From an uncultured Opitutia bacterium (GTDB lineage Bacteria > Verrucomicrobiota > Verrucomicrobiia > Opitutales > Opitutaceae), in the NCBI GenBank assembly GCA_903900845.1, contig CAIUOU010000014.1:1-64000 (forward strand): a stretch of DNA of 64,000 bases, given 5' to 3'. A model generated the notes under the pieces. It was given only the letters and a program-made list of their open reading frames with translations, had not been told where the DNA came from and did no database searches. The position numbers and the translations under genes are program-made. Below are positions 18,880-28,129 of the stretch, in pieces (the stretch's first letter is position 1; each line of letters opens with the position of its first letter).

Positions 18880-20577
18880 ATGTTCCTCTCCCACAGCCAG
18901 GCGATTTACGATTTCCTCAAGGAGCACCGGCTCGTCGAGCCGGCGCAGCTCGATGAACTGAACGAGGAGCACAAGGCGACCGGCAAGCCGCTGGCCGACG
19001 TGGTCGTCGACCTTGGCCTGCTCGAGAAGGACGCGCTTCTGCGCCGCATCGCCGAGCATCTCGGCTATGATTACGTGTCGGAGCTGCCAGTGCATTTCCC
19101 CGGCGAGGCCATTGCTTCGTTGAACGGCAAGCTGGCCCGCGACTACGGGGTGATGCCGATGCGGGCTGACGACCAGAGCATCGACCTGCTGGTCACCGAC
19201 CCGTTCAATGCGCAGGCGGTTGATGACCTGACCTTCGCGCTGGGGCGCAACGTGCGTCTTTATTTCGGCGATCCCGACAAGGTCGAGGTGCAGATCAAAC
19301 AGCACTACGGCGAGGACGAAGGGACGATCGACGACCTCCTGCAGGAGATCGGCACCGGCAAGGTGGCCGCGGCGGCGGGGGCGGGGGAGCTGTCGGAGCG
19401 CGACATTGAGTCGATGTCGGAGCAGACGCCGATCATCAAGTTCGTGAACCTGGTGATCGGTCAGGCGATCCGGGACAAGGCGAGCGACATCCACTTCGAG
19501 CCCTTCGAGCACGAGTTCAAGATCCGCTACCGGATCGATGGCGCGCTTTACGAGATGGCGCCGCCCCCGAAGCAGCTCGCGCTGCCGATCATCTCCCGCG
19601 TGAAGGTGCTCGCCAGCCTCAACATCGCGGAGCGCCGCGTGCCGCAGGACGGGCGCATCAAGATCAACATCGGCGGTCGCGCGGTCGATCTGCGCGTCTC
19701 CACGCTCCCCACCCAGTTCGGCGAGAGCGTCGTGCTGCGTGTGCTCGACCAGTCGGCCGTCCGCCTCGATATCTCCCAGCTCGGGATGCCAGAGGATGTC
19801 TTCAACGGCATCCACGACATCGTTCGCCGGCCGAATGGCATTTTCATCGTCACGGGTCCGACCGGGTCCGGAAAAACGACGACCCTTTACAGCGCGCTTC
19901 GTCTCGTGAACACCGTCGACCTCAAGATCCTCACGGCGGAGGATCCGGTGGAGTACGAGATTGAGGGCATCATGCAGGTGCCGGTCGCCCCGCTAGTCGG
20001 TCTCACCTTCGCCTCCGCGCTGCGCTCGTTCCTGCGGCAGGATCCCGATGTGATCATGGTCGGTGAGATCCGTGACCTCGAGACCGCGCAGATCTCGATC
20101 CAGGCCTCTCTCACCGGCCACCTCGTGCTCTCCACGCTCCACACCAACGACTCGGCGGGCGCCGTCACGCGGTTGGTCGACATGGGGGTTGAGGCTTTCC
20201 TGATCGCCTCCTCCCTTGAGGCCGTGCTCGCGCAGCGCCTCGTGCGCCGGGTATGCACGCAGTGCAAGGCTACCTACATGCCGGGCGACGAGGTGCTGGC
20301 CCAGGTGCGGATATCGCGCGACAGCATCGGCGGACAGCCGTTCCATTACGGTCGCGGTTGCCCGGCCTGCAGCCAGTCGGGCTACAAGGGCCGGATGGGC
20401 ATCTACGAATGGCTGAGGATGTCCGAGCAACTCCGCGACCTCGTGGCGCGCAAGGCTCCCACGCTCGTGATCCGTGACAAGGCGATCGAGCAGGGCATGC
20501 GCACCCTGCGCGACGACGGGCTTCGCGCCATCCTCGACGGCAAGACTTCCGTCGAGGAGGTCATCAAGTACACCTGA
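18880..20577 (+). CDS. pilB: GspE/PilB-family pilus assembly ATPase (second copy)
   Basis: The 565-residue protein has the same plan as the first copy: an MshEN N-domain, Walker [10 protein letters not shown] around residue 327, [12 protein letters not shown], a HTND box, and the zinc cysteines CTQC and CPAC. The N-domain differs clearly from the first copy, and the two are diverged paralogues rather than a recent duplication. It could be the main extension motor or one dedicated to a second pseudopilus. It sits between pilT and pilC with short gaps (11 and 20 bases), so the four genes are probably one transcript. Confidence 0.92.
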   Translation: MFLSHSQAIYDFLKEHRLVEPAQLDELNEEHKATGKPLADVVVDLGLLEKDALLRRIAEHLGYDYVSELPVHFPGEAIASLNGKLARDYGVMPMRADDQSIDLLVTDPFNAQAVDDLTFALGRNVRLYFGDPDKVEVQIKQHYGEDEGTIDDLLQEIGTGKVAAAAGAGELSERDIESMSEQTPIIKFVNLVIGQAIRDKASDIHFEPFEHEFKIRYRIDGALYEMAPPPKQLALPIISRVKVLASLNIAERRVPQDGRIKINIGGRAVDLRVSTLPTQFGESVVLRVLDQSAVRLDISQLGMPEDVFNGIHDIVRRPNGIFIVTGPTGSGKTTTLYSALRLVNTVDLKILTAEDPVEYEIEGIMQVPVAPLVGLTFASALRSFLRQDPDVIMVGEIRDLETAQISIQASLTGHLVLSTLHTNDSAGAVTRLVDMGVEAFLIASSLEAVLAQRLVRRVCTQCKATYMPGDEVLAQVRISRDSIGGQPFHYGRGCPACSQSGYKGRMGIYEWLRMSEQLRDLVARKAPTLVIRDKAIEQGMRTLRDDGLRAILDGKTSVEEVIKYT

Positions 20578-20597
20578 ACCCTCCCTCCTGGTCCGCC

Positions 20598-21773
20598 ATG
20601 GCGAAACTTGCCGTCCGCCCCTCCGCCGCCCCTGTGGCCGCACCGCGCCCCGCCGGCCGCGGGCCCACCATCTCCGTCCCGGCCGGCGGACCCGCCGCGC
20701 CGCGCCGACGCGGGTTTTCCTTCGGTCGCGCCGTCAACGAGAAGGGGCTCACTGTCTTCACGCGGCAGCTGGCCACGCTGGTGAAGGCGGGTATGCCCAT
20801 TATGCGCGGCCTGGAGGTCCTCTCCCGGCAAGAGAAGCGCAAGGCCTTCCGCCAGGTCATCGAGGACTGCGCCGACACCATCCGCTCGGGCGGGAATTTT
20901 TCCGACGGTCTCGGTGCAAACCCGAAGACCTTCGACCGCCTCTACATCAACATGGTCAAGGCGGGTGAGGCGGGCGGCGTGCTCGACACCGTGCTGGAGC
21001 GCCTCTCCGTCTTCATGGAGAAGGCGATGAAGATCCGCGGCAAGGTGACCTCGGCGATGGTTTACCCGGCGATCATCAGCTTCGTCGCCGGTGGCATCAT
21101 GATCGTGCTGATGGTCTTCGTGGTGCCGAAGTTCCAGGAGGTCTTCTTCACGATGCTGAAGGGGAAGCCGCTGCCGTGGCTCACCTCCGTGGTGGTCGCG
21201 ATCGCGAACGCGATGCGCGAGAACCTGCTCATGGTCATCGGCGGGCTGGCTGCGGCCGGGTTCCTCGGTTGGCTGTTCAAGCGTTCCACCTTCGGGACCA
21301 ACGTCCTGCACTGGATGCTCCTCAAGGTGCCCGTGATCGGGGACCTCTTCCTCAAGGCCTCCATCGCCCGTTTCACCCGCACCCTCGGCACGCTCCTCGC
21401 CTCGGGTGTCCCCATCCTGCAGGCGCTCATCATCACCCGCGATACCAGCGGCAACGTCCATGTGGCGAACGCCATCAACGTGGTCCACGATCGCGTGAAG
21501 GAGGGCGACAGTGTGGCCAAGCCGCTGGAGTCCACCCGCATCTTCCCGGGTATGGTCACCAGCATGATCGAGGTGGGCGAGGAAACCGGCGCACTCCCGG
21601 ATATGCTCGCGCGCATCGCCGACACCTACGACGAGGAGGTCGACAACGCGGTCGCGGCCCTGACCTCCATCATCGAGCCCGTGATGATTGTGCTCATGGC
21701 CGTCGGGGTGGGTGTCATCGTCATCGCGATGTTCCTGCCGATGGTGGAGCTGATCAAGAGCCTCAGCGCGTGA
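20598..21773 (+). CDS. pilC: Type IV pilus inner-membrane platform protein PilC (GspF family)
   Basis: The 391-residue protein has two T2SSF domains and three transmembrane segments (about residues 157-177, 209-227 and 363-385). FTRQLATLVKAGMP and FTRTLGTLLASGVP open the two repeats, and EVGEETGALPDML closes the second. PilC couples the cytoplasmic ATPases to pilin assembly. A proline/alanine-rich leader of about 40 residues precedes the first domain. It ends the motor block; no pilin, pilM-Q or prepilin peptidase gene follows. Confidence 0.93.
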   Translation: MAKLAVRPSAAPVAAPRPAGRGPTISVPAGGPAAPRRRGFSFGRAVNEKGLTVFTRQLATLVKAGMPIMRGLEVLSRQEKRKAFRQVIEDCADTIRSGGNFSDGLGANPKTFDRLYINMVKAGEAGGVLDTVLERLSVFMEKAMKIRGKVTSAMVYPAIISFVAGGIMIVLMVFVVPKFQEVFFTMLKGKPLPWLTSVVVAIANAMRENLLMVIGGLAAAGFLGWLFKRSTFGTNVLHWMLLKVPVIGDLFLKASIARFTRTLGTLLASGVPILQALIITRDTSGNVHVANAINVVHDRVKEGDSVAKPLESTRIFPGMVTSMIEVGEETGALPDMLARIADTYDEEVDNAVAALTSIIEPVMIVLMAVGVGVIVIAMFLPMVELIKSLSA

Positions 21774-21939
21774 GCGTATTCCCCGGCCGCCGCTCGTCTT
21801 TCAAGCGCGGCGAGGAGGCCAAATGGACTGAGAAGCGGGTGCCAGGCGCTAGCCCTGGAAAAGGGTAAGCATCCTTCGCCGCGAGCTAGATCGCGGCGTG
21901 GTCTCAATGGCGGTGCAGTAGCGGCCAGGCCGCGCCTGG
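21774..21939. other. Convergent intergenic region with two hairpins
   Basis: Between the pilC and sulfatase stop codons lie two perfect inverted repeats: cgccgcga/tcgcggcg (21877-21884 and 21891-21898, 6-nt loop) and ccaggc/gcctgg (21925-21930 and 21934-21939, 3-nt loop). The second ends directly at the sulfatase stop. Neither has a T run. They may serve as RNA 3' ends for the two converging transcripts. Confidence 0.35.
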
Positions 21940-23454
21940 TCACTTCCGGCTCTTCTTGCCGGCACCTAGGCGAAAAGACGGATCCATCTTGCGGATGTCG
22001 TCCTCGGAAGGGCCGCCCCCGAACTGCGCCCAGTACATCTCCTTGAATGGGTTGATGCGCGGTCCTTTCACGCCCTCGTTGACGAGGAGCGGGCGGGCCG
22101 AACGCCACCACTGGTCGTACGACGCGGAGAGCTCCGCCACAACGGATGGGTTGGCGGCCGCGACATCCTTGGTCTGCCCGTAATCCGAGCGGAGGTCGAA
22201 AAGCTGCCACGAGGGCTTGGTGCCGCCGTCGATCGAGACCAGCGACCAGCGTGTGTTGCGGATGGCGCAGTTGCGGTACTGGTACTCCTCCGGTTTCGCC
22301 TCCGGCTCCCAGCGGCCGACCTGGGTGACTAAAGTGCGTTCGGCCCAAGGCGCTTTCGGGTCGGCCAGCAAAGGCACGAGGCTGCGGCCCTCGATCTGGG
22401 CCTTGGCCTTGGGCGAAAGGGGAGCTCCCGCGAGTTCGGATAGCGTGGGGAAGAAGTCGATGTGGGCGGCGAGCGCGCCCACGTCGGCCGGGCGGAGGCG
22501 GGACGGCCAGCGCCACAGCGAGGAAGCGCGGGTGCCGCCGAGCCAAGGACTGCCCTTGCTGCCCCGCATGCCCGCGTTGAAGACGCGCACGCCGTTGGTG
22601 CCGCCATTGTCGTTCATGAAGACCACCAGCGTGTCGTTTTCGATCCCGAGTTCCTTCAGACGCGCGAGCAGACGGCCGATGTTGTCATCGATATTTGCGA
22701 TCATCCCGTAGAACTTCGCCGTGTTGGCGTCGGGCACCTTCCCGGCGTAGCGCGCCTCGTCTTCCGCGCGCACCTGCAGCGGGCCGTGGGGGGCGTTGGT
22801 GGCGAGCCACGCGAAGAACGGCGTGCCCTTTTTCTGACCCTCGATCCAGCGGATCGCCTGGTTGAAGAAGACGTCGGTGCAATAGCCCTCGGTCTTGACG
22901 AACTTACCGTTGTGCAGGATCGCGGGGTTGAAGTAGGTGTTGCCCGGGGCGTCGCCGCACGAGCCGGGGTAGGTCTGGCCGATTCCGCCCGCCCCGTGGA
23001 TGAACACCTCATCGAAGCCCCGGCTCTCCGGGCGGTAGGCCGCCTCGTCTCCGAGGTGCCACTTGCCGAAGATGCCCGTGCGGTAGCCCGCGACGCGCAG
23101 AACTTCGGCGAGTGTCACGGTTCCCGCGGCGAGGCGCTCGCGCTCATAAATGGTGTGGCTGATGCCGTTCTTGAACTCGTGCCGGCCCGAGATCAGCGCC
23201 GAGCGCGTGGGCGCGCAGGTCGGGCTGACGTGGAAGTCCGTGAAGCGCACGCCCTCCCGGTGCAGGCGGTCGAGGTTGGGGGTCTGCAGGATCGGGCTGC
23301 CGTGGGCGGAAACGTCGCCGTAACCCTGGTCATCGGTGATGATGAAAATGACGTTGGGTCGGGAGCCGTTCAGCGAGGCCGGGGCTGCCGCGATCGCCGG
23401 GGCGGCTCCGGCCAGCAGGCTGGCGGCAAGGGTGAGGTGGGTGAGGAGTTTCAT
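21940..23454 (-). CDS. Exported Cys-type sulfatase (S1 family), copy 1
   Basis: The 504-residue protein has a signal peptide (LTLAASLLAGAAPAIAA) and the arylsulfatase fold, with metal-binding DDQGYGD at residues 41-47. The modification motif is CAPTR, with C80 becoming formylglycine. Other active-site segments such as KWHLG and a DNGG segment are present. It hydrolyses a sulfate ester outside the cytoplasm; the substrate cannot be read from sequence. It lies 27 bases downstream of a Tat-exported Gfo/Idh gene in an apparent two-gene operon, which suggests both act on the same sulfated sugar. Confidence 0.9.
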   Translation of the reverse strand: MKLLTHLTLAASLLAGAAPAIAAAPASLNGSRPNVIFIITDDQGYGDVSAHGSPILQTPNLDRLHREGVRFTDFHVSPTCAPTRSALISGRHEFKNGISHTIYERERLAAGTVTLAEVLRVAGYRTGIFGKWHLGDEAAYRPESRGFDEVFIHGAGGIGQTYPGSCGDAPGNTYFNPAILHNGKFVKTEGYCTDVFFNQAIRWIEGQKKGTPFFAWLATNAPHGPLQVRAEDEARYAGKVPDANTAKFYGMIANIDDNIGRLLARLKELGIENDTLVVFMNDNGGTNGVRVFNAGMRGSKGSPWLGGTRASSLWRWPSRLRPADVGALAAHIDFFPTLSELAGAPLSPKAKAQIEGRSLVPLLADPKAPWAERTLVTQVGRWEPEAKPEEYQYRNCAIRNTRWSLVSIDGGTKPSWQLFDLRSDYGQTKDVAAANPSVVAELSASYDQWWRSARPLLVNEGVKGPRINPFKEMYWAQFGGGPSEDDIRKMDPSFRLGAGKKSRK

Positions 23455-23481
23455 GGGGTGGGGTCCGAAATGTCTCGGGTC

Positions 23482-24855
23482 TCAGGAGATGCCTGGAAAT
23501 TTCCACCCGGCCCGGTAGGAGCGGCGGACGTGACGGTTGGCGGCGCTCTCGTTGTCGAAGGCGAGTTTGGCCGCGTTCCACTTCAGCGTGGTCTGCGGGA
23601 AGCGAACGGCCACGCTGCCGAGCAGCACGGACTCAGTGAGCGGGCCGGAGTAGTCGAAGTTTGCACCCGGTTTGCCGCCGTTGATGCAGGCCTCGGCCCA
23701 TTCCGTCCAATGGTGTCCCTGTTCGGCTTCCGGCAGGGTGTAGCCGGCGAATTTTGCGGTCGGGTAAAGCTTGGGGGCGGCGATGTGGGGCACGTGGAGG
23801 ACTCCCCCCGTGCCGATGATGATCGAGCCCTGGCTGTCGCCGTCGCCCTTGCGCTTGCCGGACTTGCCGTCGGCGGGCGTCGTCTCGCGGATGAGCGCCT
23901 GGATGTCGGCGGGCGGACGCTCGTCGCCGTCGTACCAAGTCACGGCGACGGTGTTGCCGGCGGTGTAGGGAGTGCCGGGGAAGACGTACTGGATGCGGGC
24001 GTTGATCGACCAGTTCCACGCGTCGGGCGCGGGACCCTCCGAGCGCACCGAGAGGGGCGAGGTGAGGGCCAGCGCCTTGAACACGGGGTCAAAGATGTGG
24101 CAGCCCATGTCGCCGAAGGTGCCGGTGCCGAAATCGAGACGCTTCCGCCAATTGCCGGGGTGGTAGTGACCTTTGACGAACGGGCGCGGGGTGGCGGGGC
24201 CGAGCCAGAGGTCCCAGTCGAGGGATTCCGGCACGGCGTCGGTGCGGTCGGGCGGCGGACCAGCGTCCCCCCACTTCTTGCTGCTCCACGTGTGGACTTC
24301 CTTCACCTTGCCGATGACGCCGCCCTGCACGATGGCGGCGGCCTGGCGGTAAACCTTGTACGAGTGGATCTGGATGCCCATCTGCGTCACCAGGCGTTTC
24401 TCGCGCGCCAACTCCGTGAGCACACGCGTCTCGTGGAGGTTGTGCGCGAGGGGCTTCTGGCAGTAGCAATGCTTGCCCAGTTGCATCGCGGCGAAAGCCA
24501 TCGGCCCGTGCAGATGGTCGGGGGTGGAGACATTCACCGAGTCGATGTTGCCCTGCTCCTTGTCGAGCAGCTGGCGCCAGTCCTGGTAGACGCGCACTTC
24601 GGGATGGGCCTCGCGAATCTGCTTGGTGCGGGCGAGATCGGCGTCGGCGACGGCGACAAGCTTCACGAAGGGATTGCTGGTGAGGCTCTGGATGTCGGCG
24701 GCGGCCATGCCGCTGGCGCCGAAGCTCGCATGGCGCAGCACGCGGCTCGGGGCGGCGGCGTGCAGGTCGCGCGCGAAAAACGGGGCCGCGAGCGCGGCGG
24801 CGCCGGTGGCGCGGAGAAAGTCACGGCGGGAGGGACGGGGGACGATCGGGGGCAT
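23482..24855 (-). CDS. Tat-exported Gfo/Idh/MocA-family oxidoreductase
   Basis: The product is 457 residues from the ATG at 24855, chosen because it gives a clean twin-arginine signal (PSRRDFLRATGAAALAAPFF). An NAD-binding Rossmann domain with FGASGMAAADI is followed by the Gfo/Idh core, with the catalytic-lysine motif CQKPLAH and GDMGCHIFD. Members act on sugars, using a tightly bound NAD(H) in exported forms, either as oxidoreductases or as glycosidases acting through a transient keto sugar. It is the first gene of an operon with the downstream sulfatase. Confidence 0.85.
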   Translation of the reverse strand: MPPIVPRPSRRDFLRATGAAALAAPFFARDLHAAAPSRVLRHASFGASGMAAADIQSLTSNPFVKLVAVADADLARTKQIREAHPEVRVYQDWRQLLDKEQGNIDSVNVSTPDHLHGPMAFAAMQLGKHCYCQKPLAHNLHETRVLTELAREKRLVTQMGIQIHSYKVYRQAAAIVQGGVIGKVKEVHTWSSKKWGDAGPPPDRTDAVPESLDWDLWLGPATPRPFVKGHYHPGNWRKRLDFGTGTFGDMGCHIFDPVFKALALTSPLSVRSEGPAPDAWNWSINARIQYVFPGTPYTAGNTVAVTWYDGDERPPADIQALIRETTPADGKSGKRKGDGDSQGSIIIGTGGVLHVPHIAAPKLYPTAKFAGYTLPEAEQGHHWTEWAEACINGGKPGANFDYSGPLTESVLLGSVAVRFPQTTLKWNAAKLAFDNESAANRHVRRSYRAGWKFPGIS

Positions 24856-24995
24856 GGAGAGCGTTGTGCGGAGGGTGCGCTGGCTTGGCAATCCCGCGCA
24901 CAGGATCCGCGCCCACCGCGTCAGGACGAAACGTTTGCCATGGCGGCGTCTTTTCCGCCGACTCCGGCACCCGCGTCCCGCGCAACCCCGACTCC

Positions 24996-27284
24996 ATGCC
25001 CGCCTTCGCCCTGGCCATTTTCACCGGAGCTTTCCTGCTCTTCCAGATCCAGCCGCTCATCGGCAAATACATCCTGCCGTGGTTCGGGGGGAGTCCCGGG
25101 GTCTGGACTACTTGCATGCTCTTCTTCCAGGTGCTGCTGCTGGGTGGTTACGCCTATGCGCACACGCTCAGCCGGCGGTTGGCGCCCCGTTCGCAGGTGG
25201 TGGTGCATCTCACACTGCTCGCGGCCGCCCTGGTCACGCTCCCCATCATCCCGGGCGACTCCTGGAAGCCCTTGGCGGACGGCGATCCCGTGTGGCGCAT
25301 CCTCGCCCTGCTCACCGCGACCCTCGGACTGCCTTACCTCGTGCTCGCGGCGACCGGCCCTCTGATGCAGGAGTGGTTCCGGCGCAGCTCGCCCGGCGTT
25401 TCTCCCTACCGGCTCTACGCCCTGTCCAATGTCGGCTCTCTGCTCGCCCTCGTCAGCTACCCGCTGCTGTTCGAGACCTTCCTCACGCGGCAGGAGCAGG
25501 CGCGATTCTGGTCGTGGGGTTTGGTTGCCTACGCCGCGGCCTGTGTCTGGTGCGGCCGCCGTGTCTGGCGCCTGACCGGCGCGGAGCGCCCCACCGCGGC
25601 GGCCGCGGGCGCGGAGGAGGGTCCGGCGCCGGCCCCCGGTTGGGCGGATCGTCTGCTCTGGATTGCGCTGCCGGCGTGCGCGTCGGTGCTCCTGCTCGCG
25701 GTGACCAACAAGATGTGTCAGGACGTGGCGGTCATCCCTTTCCTCTGGGTGCTGCCGCTGGCGATCTATCTGCTCACCTTCATCATCGCCTTCGATTCCC
25801 CGCGTTGGTATTCGACATTTTACTACACGATCGCGCTATCCGGGTCGCTGGCGGCCGGGTGCGTGGCGCTGCACGAGGGGGCCGACATGGATATCCTGCG
25901 GCAGATCGCGATCTACTCGGTGCTGCTGTTCACGGGCTGCATGGTCTGCCACGGGGAGCTGTACCGGCTGCGGCCGCATCCTCGGCATCTGACCTCCTTC
26001 TACCTGATGATCTCCGCCGGAGGCGCGATCGGCGGACTCTTCGTCGCGCTCGTCGCGCCGGCGATCTTCGATAATTTCCACGAGACGCACCTCGGGTTTC
26101 TGCTGACCGCCGTGCTGCTCATTCTCGTCGTCCGGCGCGGCCGCGGTGTGATGACGGAAGGGTCTTGGCGGCTGTTGGCGGTGATCCTGGCGCTGGCGGG
26201 TGTGTGGGGGCTGCAGCAGGCGGCGGCGGGGAGCGGGCCGTGGCTGAGGGCGGAGGGCTGGCTGGGCGCCGCGGCCTCCTTCAAATTGGACGCCATCGCG
26301 CGTCGCGGCTGGGTGGTCTGGTTGGCGGCCGCCGTGGCGGCCGGCGTCCTGGGGTGGCTGCGCCGCGGCCGCGCCTTTCCGGGCCATGGGGTGACCGTCG
26401 CCGTGCTGGCGGCCGGAACGCTTGCCCTCGCGTTCTCGCTGGGCCTGCAGATCCGCAACTCGACGCGCGGCGCCGTGGTGAGCGGACGCAACTTCTACGG
26501 GGTGCTCTCGGTCTTTGAGTACGAGAAGGGCAACCCGCTGTCGCATCACTACGTCTTGCAGCACGGCCGGATCACCCACGGGCTCCAATTCACCGCCCCG
26601 GAGCGCGCCGCCCAGCCGACGTCCTACTTTCCGCCCCGCAGCGGGCTCGGACTCGCGCTGCGCAATTTTCCCCGGCAGCAGGACCAACGCATCGGCCTGC
26701 TGGGACTGGGGGTGGGTACGGTCACGGCCTACGGGAAGCCCGGCGACGTGATGCGGATCTACGAGATCAACCCGCAGGTGGTGGATATCGCGCGCCGGCC
26801 GTTCACGTACCTTGAGCTAAGCCAAGCCAAGGTGGAGTTGGCGCTCGGCGACGCCCGGTTGGTGATGGAGCACGAGGAACCCCAGAATTTTGATTTCCTG
26901 ATCATGGATGCTTTCAGCAGCGACGCGGTGCCGGTGCACCTGCTGACCCGGGAGGCCTTCGAGATTTACCGGCGCCACCTCAAGCCGGATGGGGCGATGA
27001 TCATCAACATCTCCAACCGTTATCTCGACCTGCGGCCCGTGGTGGAGAACGCCGCCCGACTGCTCGGCTACGAAGTGCTCCACATCGACAGCGATGACGG
27101 TGCGGGCGAGTATGAGGACGGGGGGTGGTGGTTCTACGCCGCCTCCTTCATGATCCTGAGCAAGAACAAGGAGTTCATGTCGCGGGAGGCGCTGCGCGCC
27201 GCCGCGAGTCCACCGGTGCCGCCGCGGACGGACATCCCCCTTTGGACCGACGACTACGCGAGCATGTTCAAGATATTGAAATAG
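24996..27284 (+). CDS. Membrane-fused spermidine-synthase-like methyltransferase-fold protein
   Basis: The 762-residue protein has about a dozen transmembrane helices in its first 490 residues. A cytoplasmic spermidine-synthase-like Rossmann domain follows, with GLLGLGVGTVTAYG, the acidic YEINPQV strand end and MDAFSSDAVPVHLLT. Fused proteins of this type are common, and many lack proven polyamine synthase activity. Its real reaction is unknown, and SpeA at the other end of the window need not be a partner. The start at 24996 places the first helix at the N-terminus. It is divergent from the Gfo/Idh gene. Confidence 0.8.
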   Translation: MPAFALAIFTGAFLLFQIQPLIGKYILPWFGGSPGVWTTCMLFFQVLLLGGYAYAHTLSRRLAPRSQVVVHLTLLAAALVTLPIIPGDSWKPLADGDPVWRILALLTATLGLPYLVLAATGPLMQEWFRRSSPGVSPYRLYALSNVGSLLALVSYPLLFETFLTRQEQARFWSWGLVAYAAACVWCGRRVWRLTGAERPTAAAAGAEEGPAPAPGWADRLLWIALPACASVLLLAVTNKMCQDVAVIPFLWVLPLAIYLLTFIIAFDSPRWYSTFYYTIALSGSLAAGCVALHEGADMDILRQIAIYSVLLFTGCMVCHGELYRLRPHPRHLTSFYLMISAGGAIGGLFVALVAPAIFDNFHETHLGFLLTAVLLILVVRRGRGVMTEGSWRLLAVILALAGVWGLQQAAAGSGPWLRAEGWLGAAASFKLDAIARRGWVVWLAAAVAAGVLGWLRRGRAFPGHGVTVAVLAAGTLALAFSLGLQIRNSTRGAVVSGRNFYGVLSVFEYEKGNPLSHHYVLQHGRITHGLQFTAPERAAQPTSYFPPRSGLGLALRNFPRQQDQRIGLLGLGVGTVTAYGKPGDVMRIYEINPQVVDIARRPFTYLELSQAKVELALGDARLVMEHEEPQNFDFLIMDAFSSDAVPVHLLTREAFEIYRRHLKPDGAMIINISNRYLDLRPVVENAARLLGYEVLHIDSDDGAGEYEDGGWWFYAASFMILSKNKEFMSREALRAAASPPVPPRTDIPLWTDDYASMFKILK

Positions 27285-27302
27285 CCCGCGACCGGTGGAG
27301 GC

Positions 27303-27326
27303 GGGAGGCGGGGCCGTCCGCCTCCC
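27303..27326. terminator. Convergent-gene hairpin
   Basis: A perfect 9-bp GC stem (gggaggcgg 27303-27311, ccgcctccc 27318-27326) with a 6-nt loop lies between the stop of the spermidine-synthase-like gene and the stop of the DUF1080 gene on the other strand. Its place suggests a bidirectional 3' end. No T run follows on either side. Confidence 0.45.
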
Positions 27327-27335
27327 GTCGGACCC

Positions 27336-28064
27336 TCAGAGTTCGCGAATCGAAACGTTGCGGAACTGCACGAGACTCGAGGCGGGATTGTATTTCCCGT
27401 CCTTGAAGCCGCCGTGGTGCTGCAGGGCCAGGGCGCCCTTCTCCGGGACGCCGGGTAGCTGCGCGTTGTCGATCACGGTCTTCCCGTTCAGCACCACCGT
27501 GAGACGGTCGCCCTTCATGGTGATTTCAAAGCTGTTCCACTCGCCGACGGGCTTGTCGGCCCGGATCTTCGGGGTCACGCCTGCGCGGACCGCCGCGGGC
27601 ATCTTCTGGTCCATGCGGTAGCCGTAGACCTCGCCGGAGCCGATCGGCCAGCACCAGATGTTGATCTGGGCCTTGCTGGTTCCGCGCACGTAGATGCCGG
27701 AGTCGGCGTTGGGCGTCGGGGTGACGATATCCTTGCCGTCGGTACCCTTCTTGTGGCTGCCGTCGGGGAGCACGGTCGGCACCGGGTAAAGGCCGGTCGT
27801 CTCCTTGATGCGCCAGTCCATGCGCAGCACGAAGTCCTTGTATTCCTTTTCGCTCCAGAGGTTCTTGTCGCCGGCGGCCTCGCTGCGAGCGTCGTAGTCG
27901 ATCACGCCGTTGATCACTTTCCAATGGCCGTTGTCACCGGCGGGCACCTTCCAGCCGGCAAGGTCGCGGCCGTTGAACAGGGAAGTGAAGCCGGCGTCGG
28001 CCGCGGGGGCCGGGGAGGCGAGGGCGACGAGCGCGAATGAGGCGGGGATGAATAGGTTTTTCAT
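27336..28064 (-). CDS. Exported DUF1080 (3-keto-disaccharide hydrolase-type) protein
   Basis: The 242-residue protein has a signal peptide (MKNLFIPASFALVALASPAPAA) and then a single DUF1080 jelly-roll domain beginning LFNGRDLAGWK, with later NADSGIYVRG and GEWNSFEI. The family is concanavalin-like, and some members hydrolyse 3-keto-glycosides. The start at 28064 puts the signal peptide at the N-terminus. It lies 65 bases downstream of a sulfatase, probably in one operon, consistent with removal of sulfate and then processing of the sugar. Confidence 0.87.
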   Translation of the reverse strand: MKNLFIPASFALVALASPAPAADAGFTSLFNGRDLAGWKVPAGDNGHWKVINGVIDYDARSEAAGDKNLWSEKEYKDFVLRMDWRIKETTGLYPVPTVLPDGSHKKGTDGKDIVTPTPNADSGIYVRGTSKAQINIWCWPIGSGEVYGYRMDQKMPAAVRAGVTPKIRADKPVGEWNSFEITMKGDRLTVVLNGKTVIDNAQLPGVPEKGALALQHHGGFKDGKYNPASSLVQFRNVSIREL

Positions 28065-28129
28065 GGGGTGGAGGTGTCGAGCTTGAGGGTGGTAATCCCA
28101 TGCGCAAGGCAATGGTCGAAGGTGGAGCC

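Noticed and set aside
22462-25365. A 967-codon open frame on the plus strand across a sulfatase and a Gfo/Idh gene
   Set aside because: It runs antisense to two clear minus-strand genes, has no family motif and is rich in A, G, R and V, as expected from the mirrored codon bias of GC-rich genes.
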